Shown here: piece after piece, positions 1-8,691 of the stretch | Layout: each line of letters opens with the position of its first letter | Position numbering within the stretch: position 1 is the stretch's first letter | DNA from: Puteibacter caeruleilacunae | Lineage (GTDB): Bacteria > Bacteroidota > Bacteroidia > Bacteroidales > Prolixibacteraceae | Assembly: GCA_005217565.1 (NCBI GenBank) | Contig: SJCO01000006.1 | Span: 106,387-170,386 of the forward strand | DNA: 64,000 bases | Reading direction: 5' to 3' | Made by a program: the position numbers and the translations under genes | Notes under the pieces: generated by a model | What the model was told of the DNA's origin: nothing | The model's database searches: none | What the model saw: the letters and a program-made list of their open reading frames with translations, nothing else

Positions 1-225
1 GAAAAGGAATGTCCACTCATCCTGGTTTTGATCATTACTCCAATGGTCAGCACCAACAGTAGAGCCACCTAAAACGATAGAATCAAACTTAGCCAGATCA
101 CCAGCTTTAACATCTTCTAAACAGTGGAATTCAACATTGCAATCTTGTAACTTGTCGTTTATTATATTGGCACAGCGCTCAACACTTCCACCTTGAGGCC
201 AGTAAATTAATGCAACTTTCTTCAT
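1..225 (-). CDS. Flavodoxin, C-terminal part missing (runs off the left end)
   Basis: An open frame reads leftward from the ATG at 223-225 to base 1 without a stop and gives 75 residues beginning MKKVALIYWPQGGSVERCAN. The start resembles a flavodoxin: a first beta strand (VALIYW) runs straight into a phosphate-binding-type loop (PQGGSVERC), and a later strand (FDSIVLGGSTVGADHW) has the position of the second FMN-contacting loop. Flavodoxins are small cytoplasmic FMN proteins that carry single electrons in place of ferredoxin. The phosphate loop is unusual, with PQGGS rather than the T/S-x-T-G-x-T of classical flavodoxins, so a flavodoxin-like protein is the safe call. No neighbour on the left can be seen. 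Confidence 0.7.
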   Translation of the reverse strand, partial: MKKVALIYWPQGGSVERCANIINDKLQDCNVEFHCLEDVKAGDLAKFDSIVLGGSTVGADHWSNDQNQDEWTFLF

Positions 226-384
226 GTGCTTCTGAGATTAATAGATTATTTGATTTAATGATTGTAAAACCCTTGAACCGGTTCCGGAAAACCAGATCTT
301 TCATCAGGGATACAATCTTAATTATATCTATAACCCATAAGCACCCGAAAAGTTGAATGCAATTACCGTTATGTTGAAATAAAA

Positions 385-1047
385 TTACTTCCTCAATTCC
401 TTTTTAAGCAATTTCACGTTGTTCGACAAGCGTTCAATGTCCTCTTTATTAGCTGCAATCGTCTTTTTTAGCTTAGCGATCTCCTGCTCTTTAGCGTCAA
501 CCTTTTTCTGCACCGCAGCCTTTTCATTTTTCATTATTTCAAGGTTGTTGCGCAAACGAACAGCAGCATCCTTCTCTTTTTGCAAGTCGAACGATACATT
601 GCTCAACTGATCTTTAGTCGCCTGAATCTCACCTTCAAGAGAGGTGATTTTTGTTTTCAACGATTCATTGGATTTTTCCAGTTGCTTTAATTGATCATTA
701 TAACGGCGTTTCTCATATTGGAAAGCGAATAATTTCTCCTCAAGCGTAGCATTAGTCTCCGATACATTCGAGTTCAAAGCAGTGATATGTTGACTTAGTG
801 AATCAATAAAAGCGTCTTTTGTTGCATTGCTAGCCAACAATTCATTTTTCATTTGATTATGTTCGTCAAATAAACCTTTAATCCGGCTATCTTTATCTTT
901 ATTCTCTTTAGTGAGCTCACGCACACGTTTCTCAGCCCTAATCTTACTGTTCTCCATTGCAATAAACTTCTTCTTCGATACACACGAAACAACAAGAGAA
1001 CTTGCAATTAATAGGAAAATCAATTTTTGAATGCCCGGATTTCTCAT
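385..1047 (-). CDS. Coiled-coil lipoprotein
   Basis: The 220-residue product starts with a lipoprotein signal (hydrophobic residues 8-20, lipobox VVSC with Cys22), so it should be anchored in the envelope. From about residue 25 to the end it is almost entirely charged heptad-like sequence rich in Lys, Glu, Asn and Leu, that is, one long coiled coil. Many Bacteroidota lipoproteins with this start (SCVSKKKF) continue into an OmpA-like peptidoglycan-binding domain. Here the protein stops after the coiled coil, so that domain is absent. It is divergent from the gene at 1153 across a 105-bp gap. A structural or spacer role in the periplasm is inference; the specific function is unknown. Confidence 0.75.
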   Translation of the reverse strand: MRNPGIQKLIFLLIASSLVVSCVSKKKFIAMENSKIRAEKRVRELTKENKDKDSRIKGLFDEHNQMKNELLASNATKDAFIDSLSQHITALNSNVSETNATLEEKLFAFQYEKRRYNDQLKQLEKSNESLKTKITSLEGEIQATKDQLSNVSFDLQKEKDAAVRLRNNLEIMKNEKAAVQKKVDAKEQEIAKLKKTIAANKEDIERLSNNVKLLKKELRK

Positions 1048-1075
1048 TTTCTACGTACTTTTAGTGATTGAAAAA

Positions 1076-1083
1076 CAAATATA
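1076..1083 (-). promoter_or_regulatory. Candidate -7 element for the coiled-coil lipoprotein gene
   Basis: On the minus strand these bases read TATATTTG, an exact match to the Bacteroidota -7 consensus TAnnTTTG, 29 bp ahead of the ATG at 1047. No TTTG lies at the ideal 19-21 bp upstream spacing, so only half of the promoter is supported. Confidence 0.3.
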
Positions 1084-1152
1084 CAAAATTAAGCCCTTGT
1101 ACAATAGCAAAGAGTTTAGTATAATATTCACGACATATAAAATATCAATCTC

Positions 1153-2289
1153 ATGATTAAGAAATTGTTCATCTTTTTGGTCGCAGCCGTTACATCATTG
1201 CAGATAATGGCGCAAAACGAAGCTAGCGTGATAACAGGAAGAGTTGTTAACCTTGCCGACAATAAGCCGGTGGCATTTGCCAATATTGCCATTGAAGGAA
1301 CTTTTGTTGGAGTAGCCAGCGACGCTGACGGATTCTTTCAACTGAATGTACCTGCCGAATTAAAAGGAAAGCCTGTATTTTTCTCGGCTATCGGATTTAA
1401 GATGTTGCGAAAAGGAATTAATGAATTGCAGGAAGCACCGTTGGTTGTAAAAATGGAGCCTCAGGCCTACAGTCTTGTGGGTGTTGATGTAGCTGCCCGC
1501 TCGAAAGTAATCTTCCGCATTATTAAGAATGTTGTGAAAAACATTGAACAGAATTATTTGGCACAGCCATTTGTATACAATGCATTTTTCAAAGAAGAGC
1601 AATTCAAGAACAATGAAATGACCCGCACTCGCGAGGCAGATGTTGAATTATACGATGAAGCAGGTTATAAGCGTATGAATAAAAGAGACGCTTTTACCAG
1701 TCGCCATTACCGAATGAGAAACACCAAAACCAATGTAAAGGCCTTAAAACTAGCCGATGGTCAACAGGTTATTGATGATTTACTATCATTCGATATTGTA
1801 CGCTCACAAGGTAATATTCTTGATGTTGAGTTCTTGAACGACTACGACTTAAGTATTGAGCAGGAAACCAAATTAGGAAACGATTCAGTATGGATTATTG
1901 CATATCGTTTAAGTAATCCTGATTTACCTCGCACAGGCGATTTCTTTGTAAATAACTACGGAGGTAAGCTGTATGTGAACAAAGCCAACTATGCAGTATT
2001 GAAGAACGAAACCTGGGTAGAAACCACAGGAAAGAACTATCAGGGTCGATCATTGGCAGGTATTCCATCAGCGATGCAATCGATGAAGAAGAACAGCTAC
2101 AAATTTGTGGTGTCGTATGTTAATAAGGGAGGTAAATATCAATTGTCGCACATTGCATACAGTCGAAAAGGTGCAGCAATTACAGCAGATGCTTCGCTCA
2201 TGGAGATTGCAAGTATTATTGTTGATAAGTCGGGTAACAAGCCTGCAAAACCATTCAAAGGACGAGAATACGTAGAGTACACAAAGTAA
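1153..2289 (+). CDS. Secreted CarboxypepD_reg-like domain protein
   Basis: The 378-residue product has a Sec signal peptide (residues 1-20, ending LQIMAQ). A carboxypeptidase-regulatory-like beta-sandwich domain follows at about residues 26-110, recognisable from ITGRVVNLADNKPVAFANI and the later DGFFQLNVP. The remaining ~265 residues form an envelope domain I cannot name, similar in layout to DUF5686-type proteins but without the C-terminal outer-membrane barrel expected there. It is probably periplasmic or outer-membrane associated. Its stop is 6 bp from the start of the LytTR regulator gene, so the two are probably co-transcribed and may form a sensing pair. The ATG at 1153 is chosen because it gives the complete signal peptide. 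Confidence 0.7.
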   Translation: MIKKLFIFLVAAVTSLQIMAQNEASVITGRVVNLADNKPVAFANIAIEGTFVGVASDADGFFQLNVPAELKGKPVFFSAIGFKMLRKGINELQEAPLVVKMEPQAYSLVGVDVAARSKVIFRIIKNVVKNIEQNYLAQPFVYNAFFKEEQFKNNEMTRTREADVELYDEAGYKRMNKRDAFTSRHYRMRNTKTNVKALKLADGQQVIDDLLSFDIVRSQGNILDVEFLNDYDLSIEQETKLGNDSVWIIAYRLSNPDLPRTGDFFVNNYGGKLYVNKANYAVLKNETWVETTGKNYQGRSLAGIPSAMQSMKKNSYKFVVSYVNKGGKYQLSHIAYSRKGAAITADASLMEIASIIVDKSGNKPAKPFKGREYVEYTK

Positions 2290-2295
2290 GCTATT

Positions 2296-3144
2296 GTGAG
2301 TTCTTTAGGAGAGATATTAAATCGTGATTTTCCGTTACTGGAGCGAAAAAGAGACCGCCTCATACTGGTAGTGGTATGTTTGGTTTTCAGTGTGCTTTTC
2401 CTGAATATATTTGTCCCGTTCAATATTAACCAATGGATCGGGGCAAAGGGATTTGCCAAGTTTATCAAGCTATCGGCTTTTGGAGCGTTAGGAGCTGGCT
2501 GGCTATTGATCAGTCAGCTTGGATTACGTCCATTATTTAAAATTCACAAGTTTACAATCAAAGGTTTTCTACTGTGGTTTGCCATGGAGACCCTTGTTTT
2601 GGCGTTTCTACTTGAATATTACCAGGGAAGCTTAAGTCCGGTTTCTTTTCGTTTCTACAACGATCTTATTTTTTCAACCTTAAAGCTGGCACTACCTAGT
2701 ATAATGATTCCCTATACCCTGTCGCTACTTATTGCCGGGGTACTATATCATCGCGATCAGCTTAAGCTTCTCCAGGAAGAGGTTAAAGAAGATGATGAAC
2801 AACCAACATTATTACATTTTAAAGATGAACGAGGAGAGCTTCGTTTCTCAATAAAACGATCGGAAGTACTGTTCCTAGAATCGGCCGATAATTATGTGGC
2901 GGTACATTATCTCGAAGACGGAGAGGTTAGAAAAAACTTGCTTCGCAATACGATGAAACGCATGGAAACAGAATTTGAAGGGACAACCTTTAAACGATGT
3001 CATCGATCATTCATTGTGAATATTTCTAATGTGAAAATGGCCCAAAAGCAAGGCTCAAAGTATGAATTAAAGCTGGAGTCGTGTGATCAGCTAATCCCTG
3101 TATCCCGAAAGTTTATCCCAGATTTCGAATCCATCCTGGCATAA
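2296..3144 (+). CDS. Membrane-embedded LytTR-family DNA-binding regulator
   Basis: The 282-residue protein has about four membrane segments (near residues 24-43, 53-73, 90-108 and 124-150), then a LytTR DNA-binding domain at about 170-280. The LytTR domain shows the characteristic stretches EVLFLESADNYVAVHY, RNTMKRMETEF and KRCHRSFIVN. LytTR proteins bind DNA through a beta-fold, usually downstream of a receiver domain; here the membrane module replaces the receiver, a common Bacteroidota form. The start is GTG at 2296, 6 bp after the upstream stop; the next in-frame ATG lies inside the third membrane segment and would destroy it. The signal sensed is unknown. Confidence 0.85.
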   Translation: MSSLGEILNRDFPLLERKRDRLILVVVCLVFSVLFLNIFVPFNINQWIGAKGFAKFIKLSAFGALGAGWLLISQLGLRPLFKIHKFTIKGFLLWFAMETLVLAFLLEYYQGSLSPVSFRFYNDLIFSTLKLALPSIMIPYTLSLLIAGVLYHRDQLKLLQEEVKEDDEQPTLLHFKDERGELRFSIKRSEVLFLESADNYVAVHYLEDGEVRKNLLRNTMKRMETEFEGTTFKRCHRSFIVNISNVKMAQKQGSKYELKLESCDQLIPVSRKFIPDFESILA

Positions 3145-3187
3145 CACTTACCATTCGTCCCAAAATAGACACCTTCATCCCAATTTT

Positions 3188-3218
3188 TTTGTAGTGCATT
3201 GAGACATAGATATATTTG
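3188..3218 (+). promoter_or_regulatory. Bacteroidota-type promoter for the gene at 3380
   Basis: TTTG at 3188-3191 is followed after exactly 19 bp by TATATTTG at 3211-3218. This matches both boxes and the spacing of the Bacteroides housekeeping consensus (TTTG, N19-21, TAnnTTTG). It predicts transcription starting near 3225 and a leader of about 150 nt before the ATG at 3380. Confidence 0.6.
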
Positions 3219-3304
3219 AAGTGTCGCTTAGTTACTGTTCGAACAAAAAGATTAAGCATCATTGAAGTAAAACAAAGAATAAAAATTAACCAGATGAGGT
3301 GTTC

Positions 3305-3336
3305 TGAGATTAAGATTTCAGATGGTCTTAATCTCA
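3305..3336 (+). promoter_or_regulatory. Perfect 11-bp hairpin in the 5' leader of the gene at 3380
   Basis: TGAGATTAAGA (3305-3315) pairs fully with TCTTAATCTCA (3326-3336) across a 10-nt loop. It lies inside the predicted leader, 43 nt ahead of the start codon. No T-run follows, so it looks like an mRNA-stability or translational element rather than a terminator. Confidence 0.45.
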
Positions 3337-3379
3337 AAAGCACCGAAATGGCAGTTTAAAATTTAAAAGCATTAATACG

Positions 3380-3760
3380 ATGAAGAAGTCAACAGGAATT
3401 TTAGCATTGATCATGACATTAGTAGTAGCAGTATCGGTAAATGTATTTGCGCACGAAGATTGTTCTAAGCTGATAGGAAAATGGAAGTACGAAGTAAGTG
3501 AAGCTCCTTACGAGTACAGTAAAGGAGAAATCGTATTTGAGAAGAAAGAAGGTAAATTGGTTGGAAAGGTAATCTTACCTTACGGTGATACCATGAAATT
3601 GGAGAATATCAAAGTTTCTGGCGAAACTGTATCTTTTGGTGTAACTATCGATTATGAATATGTAGGAATCAAGACCAAAATTGCAGCTAATAAAATGACT
3701 GGAAAAGTTAACAGCCCTGAGGGAGCAATGGAATTAAAGGCCGAAAAGAAGAAAAAGTAA
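3380..3760 (+). CDS. Small secreted protein of unknown function
   Basis: The 126-residue product has a clear Sec signal peptide (cleavage expected after NVFA, residue 24) and a mature part of about 100 residues that looks all-beta: LIGKWKYEV, GEIVFEKKEGKLVGKVILP, then alternating strands. The start resembles small lipocalin-like or beta-barrel proteins, in which G-x-W near the N terminus is common, but I do not recognise the exact family. It ends in a lysine-rich tail. The gene is a single unit with its own consensus promoter (3188-3218), a structured leader and a strong terminator directly downstream, which suggests separate and possibly high expression. Confidence 0.65.
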   Translation: MKKSTGILALIMTLVVAVSVNVFAHEDCSKLIGKWKYEVSEAPYEYSKGEIVFEKKEGKLVGKVILPYGDTMKLENIKVSGETVSFGVTIDYEYVGIKTKIAANKMTGKVNSPEGAMELKAEKKKK

Positions 3761-3776
3761 TCTTACACAAAAAATA

Positions 3777-3807
3777 AAGGCTGCCTGATTGGGCAGCCTT
3801 ATTTTTT
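3777..3807. terminator. Bidirectional rho-independent terminator
   Basis: AAGGCTGCC (3777-3785) and GGCAGCCTT (3792-3800) form a perfect 9-bp stem with a 6-nt loop. It has T-rich sequence on the right and A-rich sequence on the left, so it can terminate both the gene ending at 3760 and the convergent glycosyltransferase gene ending at 3806. Confidence 0.85.
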
Positions 3808-4516
3808 ATATGCGATCTCGTCGTTGTACAAATTTCTTGAAATAATATTTTAGTGGATTTTCATACTTCAGGTTTTTCCAAGGGCGACTACTATGAGGGC
3901 GGTGGATAACCGGAAGCTCTTTGGCGATGTAATTATTGAATCCCATCTTTGTCGACGTTTTTGAGATAAAAACATCATACCAATCTTTATTCTGATTCAA
4001 ATCCTTAAAATCAATTGTCTTAAGCAAGTCGTAAGTAATAATCGTACAACAGAAGCTTAGACGTTTTGTGGTAGTGAAAACTCCAGGATCTTCGTTGTTA
4101 ACGTACTTATATGGAAAGTTTATTTCACCATTGTCGTCAACAGTTACCGAAGCAAGCATACCACAGTTTTCAAGCTCATTAGCATATTTAAACAACTGAG
4201 AAATGGTGTCAGGCTTTACGAATACATCCGATTCGATCAATAAAACACCAGCCTCACGTTCAAGGGCTTTCTTTTGAATATCTTGCAAAACAAAGCGATA
4301 ATTAGGTGATGGTGTATCGGTAATTTCTGAAAGGTGGATCAACTTGTAATTATGTTTCTCCTGATTAGCCTTTAAGTATGAACCGGTTTCTTCACCACTG
4401 TAATCATCATAGATTAGATAATCAAAATCCCGATTAGCCTCTTTAACCGACTGAATTGTAATTTTAGTGGTATGTAAAGAGTCTTTTACCGGAGTTACTA
4501 TGATTAAATCCTTCAC
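3806..4516 (-). CDS. Family 2-like glycosyltransferase
   Basis: The 236-residue cytoplasmic protein begins MKDLIIVTPVKDSLHTT, the nucleotide-sugar-binding start of a GT-A fold. It continues with YLIYDDYS (the first acidic pair) and LLIESDVFVKPD at about residues 95-108, in the place of the DxD metal motif. It should transfer a sugar from an activated donor to an unknown acceptor, probably for a surface glycan. No membrane segments are seen. It is convergent with 3380 and shares the bidirectional terminator. Upstream on the same strand is aspartate kinase with a 78-bp gap; no functional link between the two is evident. Confidence 0.75.
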   Translation of the reverse strand: MKDLIIVTPVKDSLHTTKITIQSVKEANRDFDYLIYDDYSGEETGSYLKANQEKHNYKLIHLSEITDTPSPNYRFVLQDIQKKALEREAGVLLIESDVFVKPDTISQLFKYANELENCGMLASVTVDDNGEINFPYKYVNNEDPGVFTTTKRLSFCCTIITYDLLKTIDFKDLNQNKDWYDVFISKTSTKMGFNNYIAKELPVIHRPHSSRPWKNLKYENPLKYYFKKFVQRRDRI

Positions 4517-4594
4517 CTGTTATTGTTTTAAATTGACAAATAAATAAATTGTTGTGCAAGATACAGGTTAAATAGCTGAAAAAAAATTAAAACC

Positions 4595-5854
4595 TTATTT
4601 AATCAAAAAACGAGCTGTATTTCTTGTCTTTTGTTCCAAATATGTTTCTCTGTTACTAATCACTTGTTCAATTGCTTTCTCATTGAAGTGACGGATAGTT
4701 ATCAGCTCCAATCCATCGTTATAACGCACATCATAGCTGTCGAGCAAGTTATCGATCAGGCACGATAAACCACCTTCGGGACTGTCAATTGCTACAGAGA
4801 AATTAATTGCTGAATGTTGAATCATATTCACCTTGATGTTGCATTTGGCAAACACATCAAATATTTGTGAGATATTCTTTTCAACAATAAAAGAGAAATC
4901 ATTGGCCGATATGGTCAGCAATATTTGATCCTGCTTAAGGATAAAAACTGGCTGCAATTGAAGAAGTCGGTCTATTCTATGAATTACAGTTCCCTCGGCA
5001 TCAGGTTCAACAAACGATTTTACATGAAGAGGAATCTGCTTATTCTCTAAAGGTTTGATAGTCTTAGGATGGATTACCTTAGCTCCAGAGTATGACAATT
5101 CAATGGCCTCACGATATGATATTTCGTTTAGTTTCTCAGTTGCCTCAAAATATTGCGGATCGGCATTTAATATACCAGGAACATCTTTCCAGATTACTAC
5201 TTTCTCGGCGTTAAGAATATTGGCCAGAATAGCTGCAGTAAAATCAGATCCTTCGCGACCAAGAGTTGTTGTATGATTGGTTACAGTGGCTCCTATGAAG
5301 CCCTGTGTAACGGCAATATGATTGTTGTTTTGTTTAAAATAATCAGAAATCAGTTGAGATGAAAGGTCCCAATCGATTTCAGCTTCACGGTACTTCGCAT
5401 CAGTCTTAAGGTATTGGCGAATGTCGAGCCAAACCCCTGGCAAATTGCATTCTTTCAACCATGCCGCTACTATACGAGTAGAGAAAAGTTCACCATACGA
5501 CACCACCTGATCATATTCATAGTTAAAGTCGAGCGATGGATCTTTATATAGCTTATTTTCGAGGGTAAAAAACAAGACATCTAATTCGGGATAAATGGCA
5601 TGATCTTTTGAGAAAAGCTCTTCGCAAATATCCATGTGATACTTTTTCATCTGCTGAAATAGTGCCATTGTGTTTTCTTTTCTAGAGAAATAAGCTTTAA
5701 CCAACTCTTCCATAGCGTTGGTAGTTTTTCCCATTGCAGAAACAACAATTACTGAAGGCTCATTGAATTTACCTGCTATTTTAGCCAGGTTGCGTACTCC
5801 ATTTGCATCTTTTACCGATGCACCACCGAATTTAAATACTTGCATGCCGATCAT
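4595..5854 (-). CDS. lysC: Aspartate kinase (monofunctional)
   Basis: Phosphorylates L-aspartate to 4-aspartyl phosphate, the first step toward lysine, threonine, methionine and diaminopimelate. The N terminus carries the kinase signature KFGGASV (residues 8-14). Later come the substrate-binding segment TTTLGREGSDFTA and the stretch VVIWKDVPGILNADP typical of the amino-acid kinase fold. The last ~120 residues are regulatory ACT-like sequence (ILLTISANDFSFIVEKN, then IKVNMIQHSAINFSVAID). At 419 residues it is the right length for a monofunctional enzyme with no homoserine dehydrogenase fused. The start may be the first ATG (5852-5854) or the fourth residue (Met-Gln-Val-Phe), which is closer to the family start. 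Confidence 0.92.
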   Translation of the reverse strand: MIGMQVFKFGGASVKDANGVRNLAKIAGKFNEPSVIVVSAMGKTTNAMEELVKAYFSRKENTMALFQQMKKYHMDICEELFSKDHAIYPELDVLFFTLENKLYKDPSLDFNYEYDQVVSYGELFSTRIVAAWLKECNLPGVWLDIRQYLKTDAKYREAEIDWDLSSQLISDYFKQNNNHIAVTQGFIGATVTNHTTTLGREGSDFTAAILANILNAEKVVIWKDVPGILNADPQYFEATEKLNEISYREAIELSYSGAKVIHPKTIKPLENKQIPLHVKSFVEPDAEGTVIHRIDRLLQLQPVFILKQDQILLTISANDFSFIVEKNISQIFDVFAKCNIKVNMIQHSAINFSVAIDSPEGGLSCLIDNLLDSYDVRYNDGLELITIRHFNEKAIEQVISNRETYLEQKTRNTARFLIK

Positions 5855-6213
5855 TTTAAATGTAACAACAGCTCTAAAATAAAAATATTAATCAAACAAA
5901 GTAATGACATTTCCCCAAATGGTTCTAGTTCGGCTAGCGCCTCACGGTTTCAGGTTTCATGTTTAATGTTCCAGGTGGCGCAGCAAATCTGGGGGCGTGT
6001 GAGGAGTAGAGGTCAGATCATGCAGCTCGCTAGAGATGCTAATGTCCTTTGAAGCTATAGACATTAGCATCCATTTTTTCTCTTCTACCCTCACACTTTG
6101 AATCACAACGCTCACGAGATAAATTCCCCATAGTTATGATAACTTAAAATAATCCACTAATTTTAATGCAGTAAAGGTTATAATAAACACCCCAATCAAT
6201 TCTGAAAAAGCCG
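5855..6213. other. Intergenic region with repeat-like and hairpin sequence
   Basis: 359 bp separate the divergently transcribed aspartate kinase gene and the propeller array. The left part (about 5941-5980) is a short GGTTTCA-type repetitive stretch of the sort often scattered in Bacteroidota intergenic DNA. The right part (5997-6096) forms the nested hairpin described separately. A 70-codon frame at 5840-6052 overlaps the kinase start and the hairpin and is not credible as a gene. Confidence 0.5.
5997..6096 (+). repeat. Nested inverted repeat with terminator-like core
   Basis: The core is a perfect 12-bp stem: GATGCTAATGTC (6035-6046) with GACATTAGCATC (6060-6071), 13-nt loop, followed by a T-rich stretch (CATTTTTTCT). 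Around it lies an imperfect outer arm pair, GTGTGAGGAGTAGAG (5997-6011) against CTCTTCTACCCTCACAC (6080-6096). The core alone would act as a rho-independent terminator. The nested form is also typical of small palindromic mobile repeats. Confidence 0.55.
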
Positions 6214-7386
6214 ATGATCCGATACTATATATTCCTGCTATTATTGTTTATTGGATGCACAAATAAAGCACCCGAGAGAGACTTTTCAACAATGTTGATA
6301 AATCCCAATAGTGGAAGCCTAAAAACCAAATTAAGTGATATTTATGAACCTGTTAGTGCAATAGCTCTAGAGACCAAGGATGCATGTCTGATCGAGAATA
6401 TCGACAAGTTGCAATTGTTTCAGGATAAGATATATGTGTTGGATATGTATGGAGCACAATCATTACTGGTTTTTAATTCTAAGGGTCAGTACCTATTCAA
6501 GATTGGTAGATTAGGGAAGGGGCCTGGTGAATATGTCAGACCATTTGATTTTTACATTGATAAAGAAGATCATGAGATTAGAATTCTAACGCATAAAAAA
6601 GTCTTGGTATATGATCTGACAGGGAACTATAAACGCACCATCAATTTAGATTTTTCTGCACGCCAATTTGCTCAAGTAACACAAGATGTCGATTGTTATT
6701 ATGGTTCGTCAAAAGAAGACCGTGTAATTGTAGCCAATCGTCAAGGAGCAATTAAAAAAACTCACTTTCAATATTCTCCCCGAAGCAGAATCAGTACGCC
6801 ATACGCATTGCAAAAATCAGGTTCTTTGTGCTTATATAATATTCCCAATTGCGATACTATTTTTTCAGTTAATAGAGGTAATATTTTGCCCCATATATTC
6901 ATCGATTTTGCTGATGCAGCATTTACTCTCGATGATTATAATTCATTATCAGAGCATCAAAAAATGCAAACACATGCTTATATTGTAGAGAGTGATCGAT
7001 ATGCTTTTAAAGCCATGTACGCAGAAAATATCACTTATCGTTTTCTGTCGTTTATATTTCATCGAAAAACATATGCCTGTATCCAATCCAATAAGACTAA
7101 GAAGCAGATCATATATGATCTCTCCGATTGCAACGATGATATCTGGAGCGCCAGGACATTCACTCAGCCTGCTACCATTACCGATGATGGTTTATTCGTA
7201 TTTACTCAGAATTTCCCATCAGAGATTCTAAAAGGAAAACGGATGCTACAGAAAAAGAAAGATAACCTTTCACCTGAAGAAAGAGTGTGCCTGGATATGA
7301 TGTCTCCAATATACCATCATATAAATGAATCATCAAACCCAGTACTCTTTATCGCAAAGATTAAGGATGACGCTATTGGTGAATAA
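6214..7386 (+). CDS. 6-bladed beta-propeller lipoprotein (array member 1)
   Basis: A 390-residue lipoprotein (lipobox LFIGC, Cys15). The fold call rests on the family signature GKGPGEYVRPFDFYID at residues 101-116, preceded by the strand pair IYVLDMYGAQSLLVFNSKGQYLFKIG, which is the first complete propeller blade in this family (TolB-like / DUF5128 6-bladed propellers of Bacteroidota). The family's biochemical role is not established; members sit in the envelope and are usually encoded in multi-copy clusters. This is the first and most isolated copy, and 171 bp separate it from the next. It is most similar in layout to the copy at 7558 but keeps the canonical GKGPGEY. Confidence 0.85.
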   Translation: MIRYYIFLLLLFIGCTNKAPERDFSTMLINPNSGSLKTKLSDIYEPVSAIALETKDACLIENIDKLQLFQDKIYVLDMYGAQSLLVFNSKGQYLFKIGRLGKGPGEYVRPFDFYIDKEDHEIRILTHKKVLVYDLTGNYKRTINLDFSARQFAQVTQDVDCYYGSSKEDRVIVANRQGAIKKTHFQYSPRSRISTPYALQKSGSLCLYNIPNCDTIFSVNRGNILPHIFIDFADAAFTLDDYNSLSEHQKMQTHAYIVESDRYAFKAMYAENITYRFLSFIFHRKTYACIQSNKTKKQIIYDLSDCNDDIWSARTFTQPATITDDGLFVFTQNFPSEILKGKRMLQKKKDNLSPEERVCLDMMSPIYHHINESSNPVLFIAKIKDDAIGE

Positions 7387-7557
7387 TATCAACCATAGAT
7401 ATATGCCCTCCCTGTGTTAATATATGTTAAGTTTTCGTGATTCAAATTACGATTCCGTAAATTTAGATGTAGTTAATTAAACCAATAGATTGCAACGTCA
7501 AGATTCCTCGATTTTCAGACTAATCCCGCTGTTGCAATACAAATAAACACATCGGTC

Positions 7558-8691
7558 ATGAGAGTATCCTTATTAATCCTGGCAGTATTGCTATTTGGAT
7601 GTAGTCAGGTTTCAGAAAACCCTAAGACAACCCAAGAGATCCAAATCAATCGTAAATGTATCAAACCATTCAAGTTAAGCGAAGTTGTTGAATCCATCCA
7701 ATTGATTCCATTAGAGTCGCAAGAAGAGTGTTTTATTAGAGAAATTCGAAAATTAGAGCATTACAATAATCGCTTCTATATTCTTGATCAGGCGAAAGTA
7801 TTCGTGTTTGATCAAGAGGGAAAGTTCTTGTCGCAAATAGGAAAACAAGGCAATGGACCAGAAGAATATTCAATGGTTTCAGACTTTTGGATCGATAAAG
7901 GTAGCGGTATTATCGGATTGATGGATCCCAACAAAAAGCACATTCTAAATTACTCGATCACTGATGGAGTCTACCAGTCGGTTGAAGATATTCCAGTAAT
8001 TGGAATGAGGTATTGTCGATTGAAAGATCATCAGAATATGGTGTATGCCAATAATATGCCCAGTGTAATAAATGATGAGGAGGTTAATGATAACTTGTTT
8101 GTGAGCAGTAGTGAGGGGCATTTGACAAAACAGATGTCTCCAATAGTATATAAACAGGCTTTTTCATTTGATGCTACCAATTTTGTCGTTGATAAGTCAA
8201 ACGATCAAATCCTTTTTTTGAACTCATGGTGTGATACCATTTATAATGTAACATCGGGCAATGCAAGGCCTCGATACATTGTAAACTATGGTGACATGAG
8301 TATGCCAAATTCTGTAAGAAATGAGCGTGATTGGATGAAATTTGATGATGCCCGTATGCGTGGAAATTTTGCATATGGTGTCGATGGCTTCCAGTCGACC
8401 GAGAATTACCTGAGTTTTATCTTCGGTATCGGTAAAACAATGCAGAGCTTGCTCTATAACAAGAAGAGTGGGAAGGTTTGGGCCAGTGATAAAATCGAAA
8501 ATGATTTAATGGGATTCCAGCCGAAATTCCCACTCAGGGCATGCCAAAAAAATGATGTAATGATTGGTACGGTAGAGGCCTATCAATTACTCCAGACTTG
8601 GCAAAACAATCCAAAATATGACTTGAGTAAAGAATATAATCTGAAAGAAGATAGTAATGTTGTTCTAGTGCTGTATAAGCTGAAGTCATGA
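7558..8691 (+). CDS. 6-bladed beta-propeller lipoprotein (array member 2)
   Basis: A 377-residue lipoprotein with lipobox LLFGC (Cys15) and the propeller signature in the variant form GNGPEEYSMVSDFWID (residues 98-113). The typical pre-signature segment VESIQLIPLESQEECFI is at 45-61. The stop codon overlaps the start of the next gene by 4 bases (ATGA at 8688-8691), so the two are translationally coupled and in one operon. The second Gly of PGE is replaced by Glu (PEE), as also in the copy at 34658, so this position is not fixed in the family. The C-terminal blades are the least conserved part. Confidence 0.85.
   Translation: MRVSLLILAVLLFGCSQVSENPKTTQEIQINRKCIKPFKLSEVVESIQLIPLESQEECFIREIRKLEHYNNRFYILDQAKVFVFDQEGKFLSQIGKQGNGPEEYSMVSDFWIDKGSGIIGLMDPNKKHILNYSITDGVYQSVEDIPVIGMRYCRLKDHQNMVYANNMPSVINDEEVNDNLFVSSSEGHLTKQMSPIVYKQAFSFDATNFVVDKSNDQILFLNSWCDTIYNVTSGNARPRYIVNYGDMSMPNSVRNERDWMKFDDARMRGNFAYGVDGFQSTENYLSFIFGIGKTMQSLLYNKKSGKVWASDKIENDLMGFQPKFPLRACQKNDVMIGTVEAYQLLQTWQNNPKYDLSKEYNLKEDSNVVLVLYKLKS

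Noticed and set aside
275..284. Palindrome GAACCGGTTC upstream of the flavodoxin gene
   Set aside because: A single 10-bp palindrome with no partner or promoter element nearby; expected by chance.
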